From assembly GCA_038532735.1 (NCBI GenBank), contig JBCBAC010000001.1:186001-250000 (forward strand): DNA of 64,000 bases, given 5' to 3'. Origin of the DNA: JAHTBL01 sp038532735 (GTDB lineage Bacteria > Pseudomonadota > Alphaproteobacteria > Rhodobacterales > Rhodobacteraceae). Positions 8,624 through 16,856 of the stretch are shown here, piece after piece. The notes below the pieces were generated by a model that saw nothing but the letters and a program-made list of their open reading frames with translations, did not search any database and was not told the origin of the DNA. The position numbers and the translations under genes are program-made. How positions within the stretch are numbered: position 1 is the stretch's first letter; every line of letters starts with the position of its first letter.

Positions 8624-9445
8624 ATGTTCCAGTTCGAAACGACCAATCGAAAGCGAAGCTCCGTCTTCAGCATGTTCGAGCTGATTTATCACAGCGTCGT
8701 CAGGTCAATTCGCAAAACGCACAACAACGCAGTGATGAGCCTTGTGATTAACATGCTGCAGACGGTCACCTTCGTTGCGGCTTTCTACGTGATGTTTACA
8801 GTTCTTGGATTGCGCGGTGCGGCCCTTCGCGGGGACTTTGTTCTTTATATAATGTCAGGTGTGTTCCTGTTCATGACCCATACAAAGACGGTCAGCGCTG
8901 TTCTTAACGCAGAGGGGCCGTCTTCACCGATGATGAAACACGCGCCGATGAATACCATCATTGCGCTGGCGGCGGCGGCTTTTGGATCGCTCTACATTCA
9001 ATTGCTCTCTTTGCTGTCGATCCTGTTTATCTACCACATGGGGTTTACCCCGGTCGTGATTGAAGATTACCCAGGTGCGATTGGCATGTTTGCCCTTGCA
9101 TGGTTCACCGGCGTTGGTGTCGGGATGATTTTCTTGGGCTTGCGGCCATGGTTCCCATCATTCGTCGGCATCGCCTCTCAAGTTTATAACCGCGCAAGTA
9201 TGATCGCATCAGGTAAAATGTTTGTCGCCAACTCCTTACCCAGCTTCATGCTGGCATTTTTTGATTGGAACCCGCTTTTTCACGTCATTGATCAGGCGCG
9301 GGGCTTTTTATTCATCAATTATAATCCGCATTACACAAGTTATGAGTATGCGCTGATCGTGGCGATTGTATTAGTCCTGATAGGTTTGATGTCGGAATTC
9401 TATGCCCGAAAGAATGCATCACTATCGCAGCAGGCAGGCCGTTAA
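8624..9445 (+). CDS. ABC-2 type polysaccharide export permease (KpsM-like)
   Basis: 273 residues from ATG 8624, which has a GAGAGGC ribosome site. The open frame extends to 8549, but that part lacks a ribosome site. The protein has about six hydrophobic segments (for example SLVINMLQTVTFVAAFYVMF and ALIVAIVLVLIGLMS) and a soluble N-terminus, as in KpsM/Wzm permeases that export capsule or O-antigen chains across the inner membrane. No ATPase partner is present in the window. The stop TAA shares the palindrome TTAA with the alkB stop on the other strand. Confidence 0.75.
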   Translation: MFQFETTNRKRSSVFSMFELIYHSVVRSIRKTHNNAVMSLVINMLQTVTFVAAFYVMFTVLGLRGAALRGDFVLYIMSGVFLFMTHTKTVSAVLNAEGPSSPMMKHAPMNTIIALAAAAFGSLYIQLLSLLSILFIYHMGFTPVVIEDYPGAIGMFALAWFTGVGVGMIFLGLRPWFPSFVGIASQVYNRASMIASGKMFVANSLPSFMLAFFDWNPLFHVIDQARGFLFINYNPHYTSYEYALIVAIVLVLIGLMSEFYARKNASLSQQAGR

Positions 9446-10050
9446 TCAACGACACGCAGCGTCAAGTTGATACGACCGGGCTTCGACAAAAGCGTGCTTG
9501 ATCCCGGCTTGATGCGGTCGACACCATGATAGGTCAGACGCGCCGAACCTCCCATCACGACCACATCCCCGGACTGCAGCCAAAGCGATTCTGTCTTGCC
9601 GCCACGTTCCGTATTGCCGATCCGGAAGAGCCCCTCATCCCCAAGCGAAACGGAAACCACAGGATAGCTGAAATCAGCCTCGTCCTTATCCTGATGCATG
9701 CCCATCCGTGCATCGGGGCCGTAAAAGTTGATTAAGCAGCAATCCGGAGCCCGCGACGTCTCTGCCACAAGATCCCATATATCGCGCACGCGGGCTGGGA
9801 TCGCGGGCCACGGGGTGCCAGACGGGTGTTCCGACGCGTAGCGATAACCGGACCGGTCCGAATACCACCCATATCGCCCAGCAGAGGTCATGCGCACCGA
9901 CATCGGCTTTCCATACGGTGTTTGCGGCGAAAAAAGGGGCGCGGCGCGGATCACCTCCCGCAGATCATCGACCAGCGCGGATTGCATCTGCGGATCCAGA
10001 AACGCTTTGAAAACCTTGAATCCCCGCACTGTGAGCGTCGGTTGCATCAT
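9442..10050 (-). CDS. alkB: AlkB-family alpha-ketoglutarate dioxygenase
   Basis: 202 residues from ATG 10050, chosen for the AGGAAAAGG ribosome site just upstream. A longer frame to 10242 would run into the dnaK regulatory region. It oxidatively demethylates 1-methyladenine and 3-methylcytosine in DNA or RNA using Fe(II) and 2-oxoglutarate. The iron ligands are H119-x-D121 (GMHQDKDE) and H175 (TYHGVD), and the oxoglutarate-binding RINLTLR is at 193-199. It is divergent from dnaK. No ada gene is nearby. Confidence 0.9.
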   Translation of the reverse strand: MMQPTLTVRGFKVFKAFLDPQMQSALVDDLREVIRAAPLFSPQTPYGKPMSVRMTSAGRYGWYSDRSGYRYASEHPSGTPWPAIPARVRDIWDLVAETSRAPDCCLINFYGPDARMGMHQDKDEADFSYPVVSVSLGDEGLFRIGNTERGGKTESLWLQSGDVVVMGGSARLTYHGVDRIKPGSSTLLSKPGRINLTLRVVD

Positions 10051-10122
10051 CAACTGCCTTTTCCTGACTGCTTTCTCACCAAAACCTTGCGTTTTTTCCG
10101 CCAAACCCGACAATTCGGACGC

Positions 10123-10151
10123 TTGCAGGGGCCTGACCCCCTCCTTATATA
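10123..10151 (+). promoter_or_regulatory. Candidate dnaK promoter
   Basis: CTTGCAG with TTGCAG at 10123-10128, a 17-base spacer and TATATA at 10146-10151, about 110 bases before dnaK. The overlapping CTTGCA and the C-rich CCCCCTCCTTATAT stretch also look like an alphaproteobacterial RpoH heat-shock promoter, so the site may serve both sigma factors. No CIRCE repeat is seen in the 10050-10262 gap. Confidence 0.5.
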
Positions 10152-10261
10152 CCCATCGAAGCGGGGCGGTCAGAGGGCCGCTCTTAACTGTTATAGACCG
10201 CGCTGATGCCGAAACGTCGGGTCCGCGCTTCCACATCGCCAAAAGAGAGGGATGTTAACCT

Positions 10262-12181
10262 ATGGCTAAAGTAATTGGCATTGACCTTGGAACCACCAAC
10301 AGCTGCATCGCCATCATGGACGGCTCGCAGCCCCGCGTGATCGAAAACGCCGAAGGCGCGCGCACGACACCGTCGATTGTCGCCTTCGCAGATGACGAGC
10401 GCCTTGTCGGCCAGCCTGCAAAGCGTCAGGCCGTCACCAACCCCGAGAACACTATCTTTGGCGTCAAGCGCCTGATCGGTCGTCGGTTCGATGATGCAGA
10501 TCTGGCCAAGGACAAGAAAAACATGCCGTTTGAAGTGATCAATGGCGGTAATGGCGACGCATGGGTCGAAGCCCGGGGTGAGAAATACTCCCCCTCGCAG
10601 ATCTCTGCGTTCATCCTGCAGAAGATGAAAGAAACCGCCGAGAGCTATCTTGGCGAGGAAGTCTCGCAAGCCGTTATTACCGTGCCTGCTTACTTCAACG
10701 ACGCCCAGCGTCAGGCCACGAAAGACGCCGGAAAGATCGCGGGCCTCGAAGTGCTGCGCATCATCAACGAGCCGACCGCGGCTGCGCTGGCCTATGGCCT
10801 TGATAAGAAGGAGACACAGACAATCGCCGTCTATGACCTTGGCGGTGGTACGTTCGACGTGACCATCCTTGAGATTGATGACGGTTTGTTTGAAGTGAAA
10901 TCCACCAACGGCGACACGTTCCTCGGCGGTGAAGACTTCGACATGCGTATCGTCAACTACCTGGCTGACGAGTTCAAAAAGGAAAACGGCGTCGATCTGA
11001 CGAAAGACAAAATGGCCCTCCAGCGCCTGAAAGAGGCTGCTGAGAAAGCCAAGATCGAGCTGTCCTCCTCCAGCCAGACCGAGATCAACCAGCCGTTCAT
11101 CTCGATGGACCCCAACGGTGGCCAGCCGCTGCACCTTGTGGTGAAGTTGACCCGCGCCAAGCTGGAAAGCCTTGTGAACGACCTGATCAAGCAGTCGATC
11201 ACCCCCTGTAAAGCCGCGCTGAAAGACGCGGGCCTCTCCGTGGGTGACATTGACGAGGTTGTTTTGGTCGGCGGTATGACCCGCATGCCCAAGGTCATCG
11301 AAGAGGTCACCAAATTCTTCGGCAAAGAGCCGAACAAGGGCGTGAACCCCGACGAAGTGGTTGCCATGGGCGCCGCCATTCAGGCCGGCGTTCTGCAAGG
11401 CGACGTGAAAGACGTGGTCCTGCTCGACGTGACCCCGCTGTCGCTGGGGATCGAAACGCTGGGTGGTGTCTTCACCCGCCTGATCGACCGCAACACGACG
11501 ATCCCGACGAAGAAGTCTCAGGTCTTCTCCACCGCGGAAGACAACCAGAACGCGGTGACGATCCGCGTCTTCCAGGGTGAGCGCGAGATGGCCGCCGACA
11601 ACAAGATGCTTGGCCAGTTCAATCTTGAGGATATCCCGCCCGCACCGCGCGGCATGCCTCAGATCGAAGTGACCTTCGATATCGACGCCAACGGCATCGT
11701 GTCTGTGGGCGCTGCTGACAAAGGCACCGGCAAAGAGCAGAAGATCACGATCCAGGCCTCTGGCGGTCTGTCGGATGCGGATATCGAACAGATGGTTCGC
11801 GACGCGGAAGAGAACGCCGAAGCCGACAAAGAGCGTAAAGAGCTTGTCGAAGCCAAGAACCAGGCGGAAAGCCTCATTCATTCGACCGAGAAGTCGATGG
11901 AAGAGCATTCCGACAAGGTGGACCCGACGACAATTGAAGCCATCGAACTGGCCATCGCCGCGCTCAAGGATGATCTTGAGACCGAAGATGCTGGCAAGAT
12001 CAAAGGTGGTATCCAGAACGTCACAGAAGCTGCCATGAAACTGGGTGAGGCCATCTACAAGGCGAGCCAGGAAGAAGCTGCTGGCGAAGCGCCTGAAGCC
12101 GATTCCGAGCCGAGCGGTGTAGACGATGATATCGTGGATGCCGATTTCGAAGATCTGGACGACGACAAGCGCGCCTCCTAA
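10262..12181 (+). CDS. dnaK: Chaperone Hsp70
   Basis: 639 residues, full length. ATP-driven folding chaperone working with DnaJ and GrpE. The N-terminus carries the phosphate-binding GIDLGTTNSC (5-14), then NEPTAAALAYG, the interdomain VLLDVTPLSLGIET, the substrate-binding domain and an acidic tail ending DADFEDLDDD. ATG is preceded by GAGAGGGATG. dnaJ follows after 74 bases that contain a hairpin. grpE is separate, near 59.2-59.8 kb. Confidence 0.98.
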   Translation: MAKVIGIDLGTTNSCIAIMDGSQPRVIENAEGARTTPSIVAFADDERLVGQPAKRQAVTNPENTIFGVKRLIGRRFDDADLAKDKKNMPFEVINGGNGDAWVEARGEKYSPSQISAFILQKMKETAESYLGEEVSQAVITVPAYFNDAQRQATKDAGKIAGLEVLRIINEPTAAALAYGLDKKETQTIAVYDLGGGTFDVTILEIDDGLFEVKSTNGDTFLGGEDFDMRIVNYLADEFKKENGVDLTKDKMALQRLKEAAEKAKIELSSSSQTEINQPFISMDPNGGQPLHLVVKLTRAKLESLVNDLIKQSITPCKAALKDAGLSVGDIDEVVLVGGMTRMPKVIEEVTKFFGKEPNKGVNPDEVVAMGAAIQAGVLQGDVKDVVLLDVTPLSLGIETLGGVFTRLIDRNTTIPTKKSQVFSTAEDNQNAVTIRVFQGEREMAADNKMLGQFNLEDIPPAPRGMPQIEVTFDIDANGIVSVGAADKGTGKEQKITIQASGGLSDADIEQMVRDAEENAEADKERKELVEAKNQAESLIHSTEKSMEEHSDKVDPTTIEAIELAIAALKDDLETEDAGKIKGGIQNVTEAAMKLGEAIYKASQEEAAGEAPEADSEPSGVDDDIVDADFEDLDDDKRAS

Positions 12182-12201
12182 GGCCCGCATGGACTTCGCT
12201 G

Positions 12202-12232
12202 GACCGGCCCGTTTGAACGTGGGCCGGTCTTT
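12202..12232 (+). terminator. Hairpin between dnaK and dnaJ (partial terminator)
   Basis: A perfect 9-bp GC-rich stem, GACCGGCCC (12202-12210) with GGGCCGGTC (12221-12229), a 10-base loop and only three T residues after it. Strong stem but short U tract, so it probably acts as a leaky terminator or as a 3'-end stabiliser that keeps dnaK mRNA in excess over dnaJ. Confidence 0.55.
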
Positions 12233-12255
12233 GCGTTCTCTCAAGGGGGAGATCC

Positions 12256-13413
12256 ATGAGCAAACGTGACTACTACGACGTGCTTGGCATCCAGAAGGGC
12301 GCATCTGCAGACGAGATCAAGAAGGCCTATCGCGGCAAAGCGAAAGAGCTTCACCCGGATCGCAACGCCGACAACCCTGACGCCGAAGCACAATTCAAGG
12401 AAGCCAACGAGGCCTACGAGGTCCTGAAAGACGGCGACAAGAAAGCCGCCTACGACCGCTATGGCCATGCCGCGTTTGAGGGTGGCATGGGCGGTGGCGG
12501 GCGCCCAGGCGGTGGCTATGGCGGCGGACAGCAAGGCGATTTCGCCTCTGCCTTCTCGGACGTGTTCGACGACCTGTTCGGCGATTTCATGGGCGGTCAA
12601 CGCGGCGCCGGTGGGCGTCAACGCGCCTCCCGCGGGTCGGACCTGCGCTATAACCTGCGCGTGTCGTTGGAAGATGCCTATGCGGGCCTGCAAAAGACGA
12701 TCACTGTGCCCGCCTCTGTCTCGTGTGGGTCGTGCAATGGCACCGGCTCCGAAGGCGGGTCTGAGCCGGCAACCTGCCCGACCTGTTCCGGCATGGGCAA
12801 AGTGCGCGCGCAGCAGGGCTTTTTCACGGTGGAGCGCACCTGCCCGACCTGTTCCGGTCTGGGCCAGATCATCAAGAACCCATGCAAGACCTGCGGCGGC
12901 GCTGGCCGTCAGGAGAAGGAAAAAGCGCTGAGCGTGAACATTCCCGCAGGCGTTGAAACCGGCACGCGCATCCGCCTTGCCGGTGAAGGCGAAGCCGGAA
13001 TGCGCGGTGGGCCGACAGGTGATCTCTACATCTTCATCGAGGTTGAGAAACACGACCTGTTCGAGCGGGACGGTCAGCATCTCTTCTGCCGTGTGCCTGT
13101 GTCGATGGCGACGGCAGCGCTTGGTGGTGACATCGAAGTGCCCACGATTGACGGTGGCCGCAGCCGGGTGAAGATCCCCGCAGGCAGCCAATCGGGTCGT
13201 CAGATGCGTCTGCGCTCCAAAGGGATGCCCGCGCTGCGTGGTGGCGCACAGGGCGACATGTATATCGAGATGGCGGTGGAAACACCGGTCAACCTGACCT
13301 CGAAGCAGAAAGAGCTTCTGCGTGAGTTCGAAGAGCTGTCAGAGGACAATAACCCGGAATCCTCCTCGTTCTTCTCGTCTGTGAAGAACTTTTGGGACAG
13401 CATGAAAAGCTAG
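12256..13413 (+). CDS. dnaJ: Chaperone Hsp40, DnaK co-chaperone
   Basis: 385 residues. The J domain has HPD at 33-35. A Gly/Phe-rich linker (GGGGRPGGGYGGG) follows, then four zinc-binding repeats, CGSCNGTG, CPTCSGMG, CPTCSGLG and CKTCGGAG, and the C-terminal substrate-binding domains. ATG has an AAGGGGGAG ribosome site. It stimulates DnaK ATPase and delivers clients. Confidence 0.98.
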   Translation: MSKRDYYDVLGIQKGASADEIKKAYRGKAKELHPDRNADNPDAEAQFKEANEAYEVLKDGDKKAAYDRYGHAAFEGGMGGGGRPGGGYGGGQQGDFASAFSDVFDDLFGDFMGGQRGAGGRQRASRGSDLRYNLRVSLEDAYAGLQKTITVPASVSCGSCNGTGSEGGSEPATCPTCSGMGKVRAQQGFFTVERTCPTCSGLGQIIKNPCKTCGGAGRQEKEKALSVNIPAGVETGTRIRLAGEGEAGMRGGPTGDLYIFIEVEKHDLFERDGQHLFCRVPVSMATAALGGDIEVPTIDGGRSRVKIPAGSQSGRQMRLRSKGMPALRGGAQGDMYIEMAVETPVNLTSKQKELLREFEELSEDNNPESSSFFSSVKNFWDSMKS

Positions 13414-13452
13414 GTTAACCGCTTTTTCATCCTTTCGGCGAAGGATCAGGGC

Positions 13453-14199
13453 ATGACCCAGGATGCCTTCGCCGAAGCCCCGCTCCCCCTTTTTGAAGGC
13501 GAACCGATTACGACAGGCGCGCGCCTGCCCAGCTATCTGCGTGATCATCGCAAACGGCTTCGCGCACGCTTTATGGATGGCGGCGCTGACGCTGTGCCGG
13601 ATTACGAGTTGCTCGAACTGGTGCTCTTCCGTGCAATCCCCCGTCAGGACGTGAAACCGATTGCGCGCGCGCTGCTGGATCGATTCGGGGATTTCAATCG
13701 CGTCATCTCGGCCCCGATAGATCGGCTGGCCGAGGTGAAAGGCATCGGCGATGCGGTGATCTGCGAGTTGAAAATCATTGAGGCAAGCGCCCACCGTCTA
13801 GCCCGCGCACGGGTGTTGCAGCGGCCCGTCGTGTCAAGCTGGGACGCGCTTCTGGACTACTGCAAAACCGCGATGTCCCACCTTGAGACCGAGCAGTTTC
13901 GCGTGCTGTATCTGGACCGCAAGAACGTCCTTGTCGCAGATGAAGCGCAAGGCAAAGGCACCGTCGACCATGTGCCGGTCTATCCACGCGAGGTCGTCAA
14001 ACGCGCGCTGGAGCTAAACGCCTCTGCGTTGATCCTAGTGCACAATCACCCTTCCGGCGACCCGACCCCGTCAGAGGCGGACATCCTTATCACCAAACAG
14101 ATCGAGGCCGCGGCAAAGGCGCTTGATCTGACCTTGCACGACCATCTGATCATCGGAAAGTCCGAGACCCTCAGCTTTCGCGCACATCAGCTTATTTGA
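13453..14199 (+). CDS. radC: RadC/JAB-domain protein
   Basis: 248 residues. An N-terminal helix-hairpin-helix region (EVKGIGDAVICELK) precedes the JAB/MPN metalloprotease-like domain with HNHPSGDPTPSEAD starting at H197. Despite the name, its role in repair is not established. It follows dnaJ by 39 bases. The end overlaps the convergent OmpA-domain gene by 8 bases. Confidence 0.9.
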   Translation: MTQDAFAEAPLPLFEGEPITTGARLPSYLRDHRKRLRARFMDGGADAVPDYELLELVLFRAIPRQDVKPIARALLDRFGDFNRVISAPIDRLAEVKGIGDAVICELKIIEASAHRLARARVLQRPVVSSWDALLDYCKTAMSHLETEQFRVLYLDRKNVLVADEAQGKGTVDHVPVYPREVVKRALELNASALILVHNHPSGDPTPSEADILITKQIEAAAKALDLTLHDHLIIGKSETLSFRAHQLI

Positions 14200-15694
14200 T
14201 CCAGACCTCAACCCGCTGGTTCTGCGACCGGCCCAAAGCTGTCGCGTTGCAGGCGCGGGGCAATGCCTCCCCAACGCCAAGGACAGCGGTGTTCGCTGTC
14301 TCTGGCAAAAGCGTCTGGACACTGGCTGCAAGACCCTCCGCGATAGCCTTGTTATCAGCGAAAGAGCCTTCTGACGCCGTATGTCCGGTCAGCAAAACAG
14401 ACCGGTCGGCATACCGGCCCTGCTCAATCTGGGCGGCAAAACGGTCCAAAGCGGCACGCGATGGCGTGGTCAGCGTCGTATCGTCATCCTCAAACTGCAG
14501 CGACAGCGAAAGGCGTTCGTGACCCGCCAGATCACGCAGAATGCCTTGAAGCGCGGAAAGCGGCACCTCGGCACCAGCTTGCTCAATCGCAGCGGCCAGG
14601 CGACCGCCTTGCGCGCTAAGGGGGATCACGCTCGGCAACTGATCGACAAAACCCGCGCGCTGCACCACAACCTGCGCGGCCGGAGTCTCAAGATAGGCCA
14701 TAAAGTCCTGCATAATCGGTGGGAGCCGCCGCATCGGACGATAGAGATAGATCGGCGCGACAAGCGGATAGTCACCCGATTTGAGCGCTTTCAAATCTGT
14801 GCGGTAATCCCGCGCGCAAACCCCGGTCAGCGGCACAGCGCGAAGCCCGGCAGCATCTGACTGCGCCATAAGGCCAAGGGCCTCCGGATCACTTTGCAAC
14901 GCACTTTTCAGGGCATCCAGGTTGTCGTGAAAGACAATCTGAGGCGCAGGTGACAGCCCACTGGGCGCAAGCGCACGATCTAGAAACAGCTCAAACACGC
15001 CAGACCCTCGGGAGAGCGTATGCACCGGGCGTGTGCTGTCGGGGTCAGAGAAGGCTGCGATCAGGTCAGGCAGTGTCAGGGCATCAAACGCACTTTGCGG
15101 GCTCACCACAGGGACAATCGCATCGAGGGCCAGCACGCGGGACTGGCGCGGTTCGGTCAGATCGCCCCGTCCGGCCTCACGCTCCAGCTGCGCTTCGCCG
15201 GAGCGGATCGGGCGCAGACTGGCAACAAGATCGGCTTCATCGACGATGAGGTCGGCAAACCCCTCACCCGAGCTGCTGATCCGGAATGCAATCTCAATGA
15301 GGGACGCGCCGGTTGTGCCATCAACAAGGGTATAGCTGAAATGCGTCGCATCGGTTGTCACCCGCGCGAAAGCATAGCCGTTACGCAGCGCGAACCCTTC
15401 GACCAGAGCGGGCAATAGAACAGATGTCGCCGACGCGGCGCCAGAGACCCGAACGCGCACCATTGGCGTACTGGGTGAGGGACAGCCATTGCCCGCGCAG
15501 ATCATCGCATCCCCATCGACCGTGACTTCGCCATACACCGTCTCTAACCGGAAAAAGCGCCCGTCATAGCCCAAAACCCGGCCTTCCAACGCAAGGTTCC
15601 CGTCCTTGGCAGACAGTGTGACCGTCTGCGCAACAGCGATAGAGGACCAGAACAGGAAAAGTGCGGCGACGCGCGCCGCACGTAGGATGTGCAT
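14192..15694 (-). CDS. Exported PstS-like/OmpA-domain fusion protein
   Basis: 500 residues. A Sec signal peptide ending in SIAVAQ (about 1-23) is followed by a region resembling the phosphate-binding PstS/PBP fold (about 90-350, including TLSRGSGVFELFLDRAL and PLVAPIYLYRPM). The C-terminus is an OmpA-type peptidoglycan-binding domain (about 385-500, LTGHTASEGSFADNKAIAEGLA and NQRVEVWIK). This suggests a periplasmic or outer-membrane-attached protein anchored to peptidoglycan. It lies 24 bases after the upstream gene at 15719-16741, probably in one transcript. The ligand is unknown. Confidence 0.75.
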   Translation of the reverse strand: MHILRAARVAALFLFWSSIAVAQTVTLSAKDGNLALEGRVLGYDGRFFRLETVYGEVTVDGDAMICAGNGCPSPSTPMVRVRVSGAASATSVLLPALVEGFALRNGYAFARVTTDATHFSYTLVDGTTGASLIEIAFRISSSGEGFADLIVDEADLVASLRPIRSGEAQLEREAGRGDLTEPRQSRVLALDAIVPVVSPQSAFDALTLPDLIAAFSDPDSTRPVHTLSRGSGVFELFLDRALAPSGLSPAPQIVFHDNLDALKSALQSDPEALGLMAQSDAAGLRAVPLTGVCARDYRTDLKALKSGDYPLVAPIYLYRPMRRLPPIMQDFMAYLETPAAQVVVQRAGFVDQLPSVIPLSAQGGRLAAAIEQAGAEVPLSALQGILRDLAGHERLSLSLQFEDDDTTLTTPSRAALDRFAAQIEQGRYADRSVLLTGHTASEGSFADNKAIAEGLAASVQTLLPETANTAVLGVGEALPRACNATALGRSQNQRVEVWIK

Positions 15695-15718
15695 AGGGGG
15701 TGGAGCCTTTGGCCAGCT

Positions 15719-16741
15719 TTACTTTGCGGCCAGTGTCAGGTCTTGCACCATGTTTTTCAACACAAGAAAGTCGCCGATCGCATCGCAGTCCGGGACAGAG
15801 AGCACCAAATCCACGACCGCTGGCTCTGCCTCCGGGCTGATCTGAATGGATTGCGCTTCGATATCGCGGGCGCAGTTCTGGGCGGTCACCTCTGCCTCGA
15901 CCGACAGGGCGACTTGCCCGTCATCGGTCATGAAACCAGACGGAAAACTGTAGACTTCAGCCAAAAGCGCCGTGTCGTCGGAGCCGGTGCCAAGCGTGGT
16001 GATGAACCCGCCTTGACCGGTCGCCGCAACGCTCGCATCGCGCGCGGTTTCGGACCACACATGGCCATCCTCACCGTAGTCAGCACCAAACTCACGCGCG
16101 TGCAATTGCAGCGCATTTTCGCCACGCCATTGCAGAACAACACGGTCGTAGAATTCCAGGGAGGGCACATCGATCTGGCCCATCGCGCCTTCATTATTCG
16201 CAAACGCGGCAATGAAGATCGCATTCTGATTCAGCGCCGGTACATCAATTGACATGGCCCCTGCATCATCCGTCAGCGCGGTGAACATCATACCTTCATG
16301 GTGGATGGTCACGCGATCGTTCGGATGGCAGGCGGACACCAGATCAAGACGCACCATAGCGGCTGCAACCGCCTCGGCCTGCATAGTCGTCTCACACACA
16401 AGCTCAGGCTCGGCGGCCTCAACGGGATCTGGCGTGACATCTGTCATCGTTTCAGTTTCAACCGCAGCCATCTGAACCGGCTCTGGCTCAATAGCCGTTT
16501 GCACGGGCTCCGGCTCATCAGCCACTTGCACTGGCTCAGGCTCTACGGCTGTTTCAGGCGAGGTTGGCAAAACGCTAGATTGAACAACGGCGGGTGCCTC
16601 AACAGGTTGCTGCTCCGGCTGCGGCTGAGGCGTGTCACCGAAACGAGACGCGACAGCATCCCCGTTTTGCATGACAAATCCTGTCGCCAGCGCGATGCCC
16701 AACGTGGCCCCTGCGGTCACAATCTGCTTTTTGTTCAACAT
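15719..16741 (-). CDS. Membrane-anchored protein with EPEPVQ repeats, unknown function
   Basis: 340 residues from ATG 16741, which has a GGAG ribosome site. A frame extending to 16792 has no good start. One N-terminal hydrophobic segment (IVTAGATLGIALATGFVM) is followed by a Pro/Glu-rich spacer with three copies of EPEPVQxA (about residues 68-95). A C-terminal domain of about 220 residues has paired cysteines. No family is recognised. The layout suggests a periplasmic domain held out from the membrane by an acidic spacer. It lies between secA and the PstS/OmpA fusion gene on the same strand. Confidence 0.7.
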   Translation of the reverse strand: MLNKKQIVTAGATLGIALATGFVMQNGDAVASRFGDTPQPQPEQQPVEAPAVVQSSVLPTSPETAVEPEPVQVADEPEPVQTAIEPEPVQMAAVETETMTDVTPDPVEAAEPELVCETTMQAEAVAAAMVRLDLVSACHPNDRVTIHHEGMMFTALTDDAGAMSIDVPALNQNAIFIAAFANNEGAMGQIDVPSLEFYDRVVLQWRGENALQLHAREFGADYGEDGHVWSETARDASVAATGQGGFITTLGTGSDDTALLAEVYSFPSGFMTDDGQVALSVEAEVTAQNCARDIEAQSIQISPEAEPAVVDLVLSVPDCDAIGDFLVLKNMVQDLTLAAK

Positions 16742-16856
16742 ACCCAACTCCAATGCCAAAACCGTGGCTTCGAGCGGGATATTGCCGATCAATCGTGACC
16801 GCTTTAGGGCGCGGTCGGTATTTCAATGGGGCAGAGGCGTGACGACCGAAAGGCGA

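Noticed and set aside
10184..12304. A 706-codon open frame on the minus strand opposite dnaK
   Set aside because: A shadow of the codon pattern of dnaK, as are the long frames at 17511-18884 (opposite secA), 23670-25058 (opposite infB) and 25428-27650 (opposite nusA). None has ribosome sites or known domains.
16797..16816. An inverted repeat GACCGC...GCGGTC between secA and the EPEPVQ-repeat gene
   Set aside because: No T run follows on either strand, so it does not look like an intrinsic terminator. Kept out of the feature list.
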